In this document: positions 43,301 through 54,743 of the stretch, piece after piece
How the letters are laid out: each line of letters begins with the position of its first letter
Position numbering within the stretch: position 1 is the stretch's first letter
Assembly (NCBI RefSeq): GCF_008831285.2
Contig: NC_045140.1
Coordinates: 19,902,370 to 19,962,369, forward strand
Reading direction: 5' to 3'
DNA: 60,000 nt
Source: Nymphaea colorata
Taxonomy: Eukaryota; Streptophyta; Magnoliopsida; Nymphaeales; Nymphaeaceae
Program-made: the position numbers and the translations under genes
Notes under the pieces: model-generated
The model's input: the letters and a program-made list of their open reading frames with translations, nothing else
The model's database searches: none
Told to the model about the DNA's origin: nothing

Positions 43301-46293
43301 CATTTGGTTTTGATTCCTTATTTTTGTTAAATATTTGTTAACTTCTCAAGTTTCTAAATGCACTTTTCAACTTTCGAGTTTTTAAATCGTACTGAAGTAA
43401 ATAAAAATGAGAGTTTTTCTAACATCTTGTAAATGCTTTTCTAACCCTTTGTGAATCTTTGATATCATTTCAAAATTATTGCTTTGCCTATATAAATAGT
43501 TGAATCGATTATCTAATTTTTCGAAAAATTTTGTAAATTGAATTCAAAATCTTTTCTTTTCTTTGAATGTTCTCGATTTCTTCTAAGATTTTAAAATTTA
43601 TTGGATTTGATTTCTTGCTTTTCCTAAATCTTTGTTAAATTCAACAGTTTCTAAAAAGCACTTTTCAAATTTGAAATTTCTAAATTCGGAAGTCTAAAAA
43701 ACGATTTCAAAGATGTTCTAAACTAAGGTTTCGTATGGTCAAGTTCAAATCCGCATTCAACGCACCAATCCGACTTCTAAGACTGGATAAGGCTGAACCT
43801 GTGATGTTGATCGTTGGTCCTAATAACAAATCCAACATCTTATGCCGGATCAGATCAGACCTCTGATCTTGCCTTTTGTTTCGAATCCCAAATGCAACGT
43901 CCCATACTTGATCAGATCAGACCTCTGATCCAAATGTTAGGTCCATCTGTCAAATTCAACACTTTAAATTGACCAGATTAGACCTCTGGTCCATTTCTTA
44001 TATCCAAATTCGAAATCTAACATCGCATACCAAACAGAATTAGCTTTTGTTCCAAAATCTTCTTACTAAATCCCAACTCTAACATCGTAGATTGGAAGAC
44101 ATTAAGAATGCGAGTTTTTCTAATTTCTTGTAAATGCTTTTCAAATCCTTTATGAATCTTTGAAATCATTTCAAAATCGTTGCTTTGCATATATAAATGT
44201 TTGAAAGCATTATCTAAGTTTTCCAAAATTTTTGAAATTGAATTCAAAACTTTTTGATTTTCTCAATATCTTCTGGACGATCTTCAATTCTTTTTTTTTT
44301 TGATTCCTTACTTTCTTAAATATTTGTTAAATTCTCAAGTTTCTGAATGCACTTTTTCAAGTTTCTAGATTTTACTAAGTCATTAAAAATGAGAGTTTTT
44401 CTAACATCTTGTAAATGATTTTAAACCCTTTGTGAATCTTTGAAATCAGTTCAAAATTATTGGTTTGCCTATATAAATCTTTGAAACCAATACCTATGTT
44501 TTCCAAAATTTTCACATTCAATTCAAAATCTTTTGATTTTCTCAATTTCTTCTGCGATCTTCAATTTTTCATTTGGTTTTGATTCCTTATTTTTGTTAAA
44601 TATTTGTTAACTTCTCAAGTTTCTAAATGCACTTTTCAACTTTCGAGTTTTTAAATCGTACTGAAGTAATAAAAATGAGAGTTTTTCTAACATCTTGTAA
44701 ATGCTTTTCTAACCCTTTGTGAATCTTTGATATCATTTCAAAATTATTGCTTTGCCTATATAAATAGTTGAATCCATTATCTAATTTTTCGAAAATTTGT
44801 AAATTGAATTCAAAATCTTTTCTTTTTCTTTGAATGTTCTCGATTTCTTCTAAGATTTTAAAATTTATTGGATTTGATTTCTTGCTTTTCCTAAATCTTT
44901 GTTAAATTCAACAGTTTCTAAAAGCACTTTTCAAATTTAAATTTCTAAATTCGGAAGTCTAAAAAACGATTTCAAAGATGTTCTAAACTAAGGTTTCGTA
45001 TGGTCAAGTTCAAATCCGCATTCAACGCACCAATCCGACTTCTAGACTGGATAAGGCTGAACCTGTGATGTTGATCGTTGGTCCTAATAACAAATCCAAC
45101 ATCTTATGCCGGATCAGATCAGACCTCTGATCTTGCCTTTTGTTTCGAATCCCAAATGCAACGTCCCATACTTGATCAGATCAGACCTCTGATCCAAATG
45201 TTAGGTCCATCTGTCAAATTCAACACTTTAAATTGGACCAGATTAGACCTCTGGTCCATTTCTTATATCCAAATCGAAATCTAACATCGCATACAAACAG
45301 AATTAGGCTTTGTTCCAAATCTTTTACTAAATCCCAACTCTAACATCGTAGATGAAGACATTAAGAATGCGAGTTTTTCTAATTTCTTGTAAATGCTTTT
45401 CAAATCCTTTATGAATCTTTGAAATCATTTCAAAATCGTTGCTTTGCATATATAAATGTTTGAAAGCATTACCTAAGTTTTTCCAAAATTTTGAAATTTG
45501 AATTCAAAATCTTTTGATTTTCTCAATATTCTTGGACGATCTTCAATTTTTTTTTTTTGATTCCTTACTTTCTTAAATATTTGTTAAATTCTCAAGTTTC
45601 TAGATTTTACTAAGTCATTAAAAATGGAGTTTTTCTAACATCTTGTTAAATGATTTTTAAACCCTTTGTGAATCTTTGAAATCAGTTTCAAAATTATTGG
45701 TTTGCCTATATAAATCTTTGAAACAATACCTATGTTTCCAAAATTTTCACATTCAATTCAAAATCTTTTGATTTTCTCAATTTCTTCTGCGATCTTCAAT
45801 TTTTCATTTGGTTTTGATTCCTTATTTTTGTTAAATATTTGTTAACTTCTCAAGTTTCTAAATGCACTTTTCAACTTTCGAGTTTCTAAATCGTACTAGA
45901 AGTCAATAAAAATGAGAGTTTTCTAACATCTTGTAAATGCTTTTCTAACGCCTTGTGAACTTGATATCATTTTCAAAATTATTGCTTTGCCTATATATAA
46001 TAGTTGAATCATTATCTAATTTTTCGAAAAAATTTTGTAAATTGAATTCAAAATCTTTTTTTTTCTTTGAATGTTCTCGATTTCTTCTAAGATTTTAAAA
46101 TTTATTGGAATTTGATTTCTTGCTTTTCCTAAATCTTGTTAAATTCAACAGTTTCTAAAAGCACTTTTTCAAATTTGAAATTTCTAAATTCGGAAGTCTT
46201 AAAAAACGATTTCAAAGATGTTTCTAAACTAAGGTTTCGTATGGTCAAGTTCAAATCCGCATTCCAACGCACCAATCCGACTTCTAAGACTGG

Positions 46294-46393
46294 NNNNNNN
46301 NNNNNNNNNNNNNNNNNNNNNNNNNNNNNNNNNNNNNNNNNNNNNNNNNNNNNNNNNNNNNNNNNNNNNNNNNNNNNNNNNNNNNNNNNNNNN
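46294..46393. other. 100-N assembly gap
   Basis: Exactly 100 N, the conventional placeholder for a gap of unknown size. It truncates the 1276-bp satellite in mid-unit and separates it from unrelated GC-rich sequence, so linkage and distance across it are not shown. Confidence 0.98.
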
Positions 46394-46648
46394 TTTGCAC
46401 GACAACGCCGACAAGGCGCAGAAGGAAGAGGGTTTAGGGCTTTGGGAGGGGGAAACGCCGCACGGTCTCTGCAAGAAGGAGAACGACGAGCGAGGAGGTC
46501 GGTCGGCGGGCAGGAGGAGGTCGGTCGGCGGCTGGAGGAGGTCGGTCGGCGGGCCGGGCCGGGCCTAATTTTTGGTGGCCACGCCCGGTACCCGGTACCC
46601 GGCTCGGCCCGACGGGCCGGATCGGGCCGTCCCGATACCCACCCCTAG
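46394..46648. mobile_element. GC-rich transposon end, possibly hAT-like
   Basis: GC-rich sequence with repeated GAGGTCGGTCGGCGG, then GGTACCCGGTACCCGGCTCG and ATCGGGCCGTCCCGATACCC, ending in ACCCACCCCTA. On the other strand the terminus reads TAGGGGTGGGTATCGGG, a form I associate with ends of plant hAT and related DNA transposons. The other end is lost in the gap, so no target duplication can be checked. Confidence 0.5.
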
Positions 46649-48530
46649 TGGGAAATCATTTGAAATGAGAAGGGATGAACGATATTCGGTGCAACTATTG
46701 TAATTAAAGAACTGTGACACATGAAATTCAATTGCTTAGTGCTAAAGAAAAAAAAAGGAATGTATGTTGCTAGCTCTTGTGGGGATGAAAATGAGATGGA
46801 AGACACCTAACATGAGTGCAAGTAAAAGAAATCTCCTCAACTGGAGACAGATAATCAATTTTGTGGTAACATCCTTTAAAGCATTCAAAAATTTCCAAGG
46901 CATACGGCTCTTATCAGTTTTACGATTTGATGATTTTTTGGCTTTTCTTTTTACAATTGCAAATGGTTTCAAACTGTGTTTTAGAAAGTTAGCACTTTCT
47001 GTAAATTTTGGTGAATTGGTGAATTGTAAATTCCTAATTACTTGAAAAGTAGCACTCTGATTTACATAATTTACTATCTTAGAAGTTTTAAAACTTCATA
47101 TTAGACCTAGTTTTTCTTTTAAACCATTTTGTCATTTTGCAAAGTTGCAAACATTGTTTCAAACTCATAAAGTTTTGAAGGATTGGAACATTTTGATGTT
47201 GTTTCGACTTTTATAATAAAACACGTTTTTGTAGGCTTTTGTGAAATTCATGTGCTATTTGAAATTTTGCAAAAGTTAATAAAAGCTTTTCTGGTTTAAC
47301 AAAATTGCTGCACTTTTTCATATGTTTCTAAAGATTGCGGCTGTTTACGTTTTCTACAAAAAATGTTAGATTTCACGTATTTACTAATTTAAAAAAAAAT
47401 CAAACATTTATAAACTGTTTGAAAGTTTTACCAGCTTTGTAATCTTTTAGAAACTTTCTGAAATTTTTTAACTTTTCAAATATGTGACAACAATGCTTTC
47501 GCTGCTAACGAAACACAATTTTGAAATTTGGTTGCACAAACATTCAAATTTTCATAACTCTTAGAAGTTCTACAACATGATGAAACTTTTGCCTTTTTTT
47601 TTGCAATTGATAATGGTTTCGAACTGTTTGGAAATATTACGAATGTTTTATTCCGGTTTCTAAAACTCTGCCCTTTTTTATAGATTTTGGTGAGGTATAT
47701 GCTTAGTTTGAAATTTCGCTATTCATAAAATCTTTTCTATTTTTACACAATTCTTGCACTTTGTCACGCGTTTTGCAAAGACTATTACTCTAAAAAATTA
47801 TAACTCTTAACGTTTCCTACAAAATGTCAAAATTTTCATACATTAATTAATTCTAAAGTTTATAAATGCTTATAAACCTTTCAAAAGTCTTTACACTTTA
47901 CCAAATTTAACATCTGATTTCAATTCTGAAATGTCCTAAATAGTTTATAAGCATAGTCTGAGTTTTTGGGGAATTTTTAATTACTTTGAAAGTAATCCAT
48001 AATTCTAATTACTTTGAATGTGGCACCAGTAATTTACAAAATTGCTGCACTTTTTCACATCTTTTGAAAAAACTGTATTGTTTTCCAAAGATAATGACTC
48101 TTTACCTTTTCTACAAAAATGTTAAATATTTCTCGTACTTACTAATTTGCAATTTTTAGACACTTATAATTTGTTTTGAAAGTTTTACTAGCTTTGTGAT
48201 CTTTTTCATTCTTCCCAAAGTTTGTATATTTTCAAATATTTAATCTCAAATATATTTTGCCAGTAAAATATAATTTCAGAAATTCTTATAAGTTTTGTAT
48301 AAATTTTCTAAAAATTTGTTAATTACTTGGAAGGAAGCGTTAAAATTTTATGAAATTTACAACTCTTACAAGCTTTATAAGTTGATAAAGCTTAGCTACT
48401 TTTTTTAGAATTGCAAACACATTGAAATTGATTTAAAATTCTGCAAATGTTTTGTTTGGTTATTAAAATTTAGCATTGCTTTATATGTTTTGGTGAAGTA
48501 TGTGCATAATTTGATATTTTGCATGGCCAC
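46649..48530. repeat. AT-rich degenerate repeat region
   Basis: No gene. Diverged copies of a phrase (a TTTTGGTGAA- or TTTTGTGAA-like start, then TTTGAAATTTTGC, then GCACTTTTTCA, then TTTTCTACAAAAA) recur near 47230, 47690, 48040 (partial) and 48495, with spacing of roughly 350-460 bp. It resembles a decayed tandem array different from both large satellites. Confidence 0.5.
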
Positions 48531-51500
48531 TTAGATGCATTGGTATAATGGTCAATTTTAAGAGGTTACTCGTTGGACAAAAGGGAAGTCAATGAAAAAC
48601 ATGCAATACTAAACTAGTGCGCTCAAAGGATGTGATGTGAATGATATGTGATCGTTTCATTTTAAGCGCAAAAGGTACGATGAACCCTGTACAACAAAAG
48701 GGAAAGCAGTCCTGTGAGACCTGGGAATTGCTCTAGGATTTTGATGAAGCAACATGGGCACCATCAAGTTAAAAATGTCAATTAGATGCAATTGAAATAA
48801 ATGGCTGACTGGTTGACTCAACCAATGCACGACCAACTAGATGCATTGGTATAATGGTCAGTTTTAGGAGGTTACTCGTTAGACAAAAGGAAAGTCAATG
48901 AAAATCATGCAATACTAGACAAGTGCTCTAAGGGGATGTGATGTGAATGATATGTGATCGTCTCATTTTGAGCGCAAAAGATACGATAAACCCTCTTACA
49001 ACAAAAGGAAAAGCAGTCCTTTGAGACGTGAAAACTACTCTAGGATCTTGATGAAGCAACATGCACACCATCAAGTTAAAAATGTTGGTTAGATGCAATT
49101 GAAATAAATGCCTGACTGGTTGACACGACTAATGCATGGCCAACTAGATGCATTGGTATAATGGTCAGTTTTAGGAGCTTATGCGTATTGCACAAGGAAA
49201 GTCAATCAAAAACATGCAATACTTGACAAGTGCAATCAAGGGATCTTATGTAAATGATATGTGATCGTGTCATTTTGAGCGAAAAAAGATACGATGAACC
49301 CCCTTACAAGAAAAGGCAAAGCAGTCCTGTGAGACATGAGGACTGATATGGGATCTTGATGAAGCAACATGTGTACCATCATGTTAAAAATGTCAATTAG
49401 ATCCAATTGAAATAAATGGCTGACTGGTTAAGATGACCAATGCATGGCCAACTACATGCATTGGTATAATGGTCACTTTTAGGAGGTTACTCGTTAGACA
49501 TAAGGAAAGCCAATGAAAAACATGCAATACTAGACAAGTGCGCTCGAGGGATGTGATGTGAATGATATGTGATCGTCTCATTTTGAGCGGAAAACATACG
49601 ATGAACCCCGTACAACAAAAAGGAAAGCAGTCTTGTGAGACCTGGGAATTGCTCTAGGATCTTGATGAAGCAACATGCGCACCATCAAGCTAAAATTGTC
49701 AATTAGATGCAATTGAAATAAATGGCTGACTGGTTGACTCGATCAATGTGCGGCCAACTAGATGCATTGGTATAATGGTCAGTTTTAGGAAGTTACTCGT
49801 TAGACAAAAGAAACTCAATGAAAAGCTTGCAATACTAGACAAGTGCGCTCAAGGGATGTGTTGTGAATGATATGTGATCATATCATTTTGAGCGCAAATC
49901 ATATGATGAACCCGTACAAGAAAAGGGGAATGTGAGACCTGGGAACTGCTCTAGATCTTGATGAAGCAACATGTGCACGATCAGGTTAAAAATGTGAGTT
50001 AGATGCAATTGAAATAAATGCCTGACTGGTTGACACTTCCAATGCATTGCCAACTAGATGCATTGGTATAACGGTCAGTTTTTTGAAGTTACTCGTTAGA
50101 CAAAAGAAAGTCAATGAAAAGCATGCAATACTAGACTAGTGCGCTCAAGGGATGTGATGTAAATGATATGTGATTGTTTCTTTTTGAGCAAAAAAGATAC
50201 GATGAACCCCGTACAACAAAAGGGTGTGAGACCTAGGAATTCCTCTAGGATCTTGATGAAGCAACATGCGCACCATCAAGTTAAAAATGTCAGTTAGATG
50301 CAATAGAAATAAATTGCTCACTAGTTAGATGCAATAGAAATAAATTGCTCACTGGTTGCACGACCAATGCACGGTCAACTAGATGCATTGGTATAACGGT
50401 CAGTTTTACGAGGCTACTCGTTAGACATAAGAAAAGTCAATGAAAAGCATGCAATACTAGACAAGTGCACTAAAGGGATGTGATGTGAATGATATGTGAT
50501 CGTCTCATTTTGAGCGCAAAAGATACGATGAACCCCCTTACAACAAAAGGGAAAACAGTCCTGTGAGACGTGGAAACTGCTCTAGGATCTTGATGAAGCA
50601 ACATGCGCACCATGAAGTTAAAAATGTTGGTTAGATGCAATTGAAATAAATGGCTGACTGGTTGACACGACTAATGCATGGCCAACTAGATGCATTGGTA
50701 TAATGGTCAGTTTCAGGAGCTTATGCGTATGGCACAAGGAAAGTCAATGAAAAACATGCAATACATGACAAGTGCGCTCAAGAGATGTTATGTAAATGAT
50801 CTGTGATCGTGTCATTTTGAGCGAAAAAGATACGATGAACCCCCTTACAACAAAAGGGAAAGCAGTCGTGTGAGACATGAGGACTGCTCTAGGATCTTGA
50901 TGAAGCAACACGTGCACCATCAAGTTAAAAATGTCAGTTAGATGCAATTGAAATAAATGGCTGACTGGTTGAGATAACCAATGCATGGCCAACTAGATGC
51001 ATTGGTATAATGGTCAGTTTTAGGAGGTTACTTGTTAGACAAAAGGAAAGTCAATGAAAACATGCAATACTTGACAAGAACCCTCAAGGGATGTTATGTA
51101 AATGATATGTGGTCGTGACATTTTGATCGAAAAAAGATACGATGAACCCCCTTACAACAAAAGGGAAAGCAGTCCTGTGAGACATGAGGACTCATATGGG
51201 ATCTTGATGAAGCAACATGTGTACCATCATGTTAAAAATGTCAGTTAGATGCAATTGAAATAATGGCTGACTGGTTAAGACGACCAATGCATGGCCAACT
51301 AGATGCGTTGATATAATGGTCAGTTTTACGATGTTACTCGTTAGACATAAGGAAAGTCAATGAAAACATGCAATACTAGACAAGTGCACTAAAGGGATGT
51401 GATGTGATCGTCTCTTTTTGAGCGCAAAAGATACGAAAAGCAATCCTGTGAGACGTGGAAACTGCTCTAGGATCTTGATGAAGCAACATGCGCACCATCA

Positions 51501-51570
51501 AGTTAAAAATGTTGGTTAGATGCAACTGAAATAAATGGCTGACTGGTTGACACGACTAATGCATGGCCAA

Positions 51571-52613
51571 CTAGATGCATTGGTATAATGGTCAGTTTCA
51601 GGAGCTTATGCGTATGGCACAAGGAAAGTCAATGAAAAACATGCAATACATGACAAGTGCGCTCAAGGGATGTTATGTAAATGATCTGTGATCGTGTTAT
51701 TTTGAGCGAAAAAGATACGATGAACCCCCTTACAACAAAAGGGAAAGCAGTCGTGTGAGACATGAGGACTGCTCTAGGATCTTGATGAAGCAACACGTGC
51801 ACCATCAAGTTAAAAATGTCAGTTAGATGCAATTGAAATAAATGGCTGACTGGTTGAGATAACCAATGCATGGCCAACTAGATGCATTGGTATAATGGTC
51901 AGTTTTAGGAGGTTACTTGTTAGACAAAAGGAAAGTCAATGAAAACATGCAATACTTGACAAGAACCCTCAAGGGATGTTATGTAAATGATATGTGGTCG
52001 TGTCATTTTGATCGAAAAAAGATACGATGAACCCCCTTACAACAAAAGGGAAAGCAGTCCTGTGAGACATGAGGACTGATATGGGATCTTGATGAAGCAA
52101 CATGTGTACCATCATGTTAAAAATGTCAGTTAGATGCAATTGAAATAATGGCTGACTGGTTAAGACGATCAATGCATGGCCAACTGGATGCATTGATATA
52201 ATGGTCAGTTTTACGAGGTTACTCGTTAGACATAAGGAAAGTCAATGAAAAGCATGCAATACTAGACAAGTGCACTAAAGGGATGTGATGTGAATGATAT
52301 GTGATCGTCTCATTTTGAGCGCAAAAGATACGATAAACCCCCTTACAACAAAGGGAAAAGCAGTCCTGTGAGACGTGGAAACTGCTCTAGGATCTTGATG
52401 AAGCAACATGCTCACCATCAAGTTAAAAATGTTGGTTAAATGCAGTTGAAATAAATGGCTGACTGGTTGACACGACTAATGCATGCCAACTAGATGCATT
52501 GGTATAATGGTCAGTTTCAGGAGCTTATGCGTATGACACAAGGAAAGTCAACGAAAAGCATGCAATACATGACAAGTGCGCTCAGGGGATGTTATGTAAA
52601 TGATATGTGATCG
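51571..52613. repeat. Higher-order duplicate block A (pair at 53701-54743)
   Basis: This block of about 3.4 units is almost identical to the sequence 2130 bp downstream: unit starts 51571, 51878, 52184 and 52490 correspond to 53701, 54008, 54314 and 54620. Differences are rare (for example GTGTTATTTT against GTGTCATTTT). Similarity ends near 54747, where the second block breaks into another unit. A related unit also starts at 50686. Confidence 0.9.
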
Positions 52614-53700
52614 TGTTATTTTGAGTGAAAAAGATACGATGAACCCCTTCCAACAAAAGGGAAAGCATTCCTGTTAGACATGAGGACTGCTCTAGGATCT
52701 TGATGAAGCAACATGCGTACCATCAATTAAAAATGTCAATTAGATGCAATTGAAATAAGTGGCTGACTGGTTGACACGACCAATGCATGTCCGACTAGAT
52801 GCATTGGTATAATGGTTAGTTTTAGGAGGTTACTCGTTAGACAAAAGGAAGTCAATGAAAAACATGCAAGTGCGCTCAAGGGATATTATGTAAATGATAT
52901 GTGATCGTGTTATTTTGAGTGAAAAAGATACGATGAACCCCCTTCCAACAAAAGGGAAAGCATTCTTGTGAGACATGAGGACTGCTTAGGATCTTGATGA
53001 AGCAACATGCGTACCATCAAATTAAAAATGTCAATTAGATACAATTGAAATAAGTGGCTGACTGGTTGACACGACCAATGCATGGCCGACTAGATGCATT
53101 GGTATAATGGTCAGTTTTATGAGGTTACTCGTTAGACAAAAGGAAGTCATTGAAAAACATGCAATATTATACAATTGCGCTCAAGGGATGTGATGTGAAT
53201 GATATGTGATCGTTTCATTTTGAGCACAAAAGATACAATGAGCCCCATACAACAAAAGGGAAAGCAGTCCTGTGAGACCTGGGAACTGCTCTAGGATCTT
53301 GATGAAGCAACTTGGGCACCATCAAGTTAAAAATGTCAATTAGATGCAATTGAAATACATGGCTGACTGGTTGACACGGCCAATGCACGGCCAACTAGAT
53401 GCATTGGTATAATTGTCAGTTTTACGAGGTTACTCGTTAGACATAAAGAAACTCAATGAAAACATGCAATACTAGACAAGTGCATTAAAGGGATGTGATG
53501 TGAATGAAATGTGATCGTCTCATTTTGAGCGCAAAAGATACGATGAACCCCCTTACAACAAAAGGGAAAGCAGTCCTGTGAGACGTGGAAACTGCTCTAG
53601 GATCTTGATGAAGCAACATGCGCACCCTCAAATTAAAAATGTTGGTTAGATGCAATTGAAATAAATGGCTGACTGGTTGACACGACTAATGCATGGCCAA

Positions 53701-54743
53701 CTAGATGCATTGGTATAATGGTCAGTTTCAGGAGCTTATGCGTATGGCACAAGGAAAGTCAATGAAAAACATGCAATACATGACAAGTGCGCTCAAGGGA
53801 TGTTATGTAAATGATCTGTGATCGTGTCATTTTGAGCGAAAAAGATACGATGAACCCCCTTACAACAAAAGGGAAAGCAGTCGTGTGAGACATGAGGACT
53901 GCTCTAGGATCTTGATGAAGCAACAAGTGCACCATCAAGTTAAAAATGTCAGTTAGATGCAATTGAAATAAATGGCTGACTGGTTGAGATAACCAATGCA
54001 TGGCCAACTAGATGCATTGGTATAATGGTCAGTTTTAGGAGGTTACTTGTTAGACAAAAGGAAAGTCAATGAAAACATGCAATACTTGACAAGAACCCTC
54101 AAGGGATGTTATGTAAATGATATGTGGTCGTGTCATTTTGATCGAAAAAAGATACGATGAACCCCCTTACAACAAAAGGGAAAGCAGTCCTGTGAGACAT
54201 GAGGACTGATATGGGATCTTGATGAAGCAACATGTGTACCATCATGTTAAAAATGTCAGTTAGATGCAATTGAAATAATGGCTGACTGGTTAAGACGATC
54301 AATGCATGGCCAACTGGATGCATTGATATAATGGTCAGTTTTACGAGGTTACTCGTTAGACATAAGGAAAGTCAATGAAAAGCATGCAATACTAGACAAG
54401 TGCACTAAAGGGATGTGATGTGAATGATATGTGATCGTCTCATTTTGAGCGCAAAAGATACGATAAACCCCCTTACAACAAAGGGAAAAGCAGTCCTGTG
54501 AGACGTGGAAACTGCTCTAGGATCTTGATGAAGCAACATGCTCACCATCAAGTTAAAAATGTTGGTTAAATGCAGTTGAAATAAATGGCTGACTGGTTGA
54601 CACGACTAATGCATGCCAACTAGATGCATTGGTATAATGGTCAGTTTCAGGAGCTTATGCGTATGACACAAGGAAAGTCAACGAAAAGCATGCAATACAT
54701 GACAAGTGCGCTCAGGGGATGTTATGTAAATGATATGTGATCG
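53701..54743. repeat. Higher-order duplicate block B
   Basis: Second copy of the block above, offset by seven 306-bp units (2130 bp). Shares private variants such as the missing G in GCATGCCAACTAG and CAACTGGATGCATTGATATA, which show recent duplication rather than chance similarity. Confidence 0.9.

Larger units (their letters stand above)
18035..46293. repeat. ~1276-bp satellite array, 21 near-complete units, 28 kb
   Basis: Unit positions, marked by TTGGTCCTAATAAC, are 19544, 20800 (variant), 22075, 23322, 24597 (variant), 25840, 27363, 28639, 29913, 31160, 32436, 33712, 34988, 36232, 37507, 38754, 40029, 41296, 42541, 43814, 45078. Spacing is usually 1274-1276 or about 1245. The AT-rich monomer has two parts: 62-bp boxes (CAAATCCAACATC...) with dyad symmetry, and about three 285-bp subrepeats each starting near GAGAGTTTTTCTAACATCTT. 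The array is cut by an assembly gap, so its true length is unknown. Small ORFs of 63-97 codons recur on both strands only because the unit recurs. Satellite DNA of this size and order suggests heterochromatin; whether it is pericentromeric, subtelomeric or interstitial cannot be told. Confidence 0.97.

Noticed and set aside
19544-45284. Dozens of 62-97-codon ORFs on both strands of the 1276-bp satellite as a gene family
   Set aside because: They recur at the satellite period, overlap on opposite strands, use non-ATG starts in many cases and have no promoter or domain. Repeat homogenisation explains their conservation.
46136-46648. 170-codon ORF spanning the N gap
   Set aside because: It joins satellite to unrelated transposon sequence through unknown bases.
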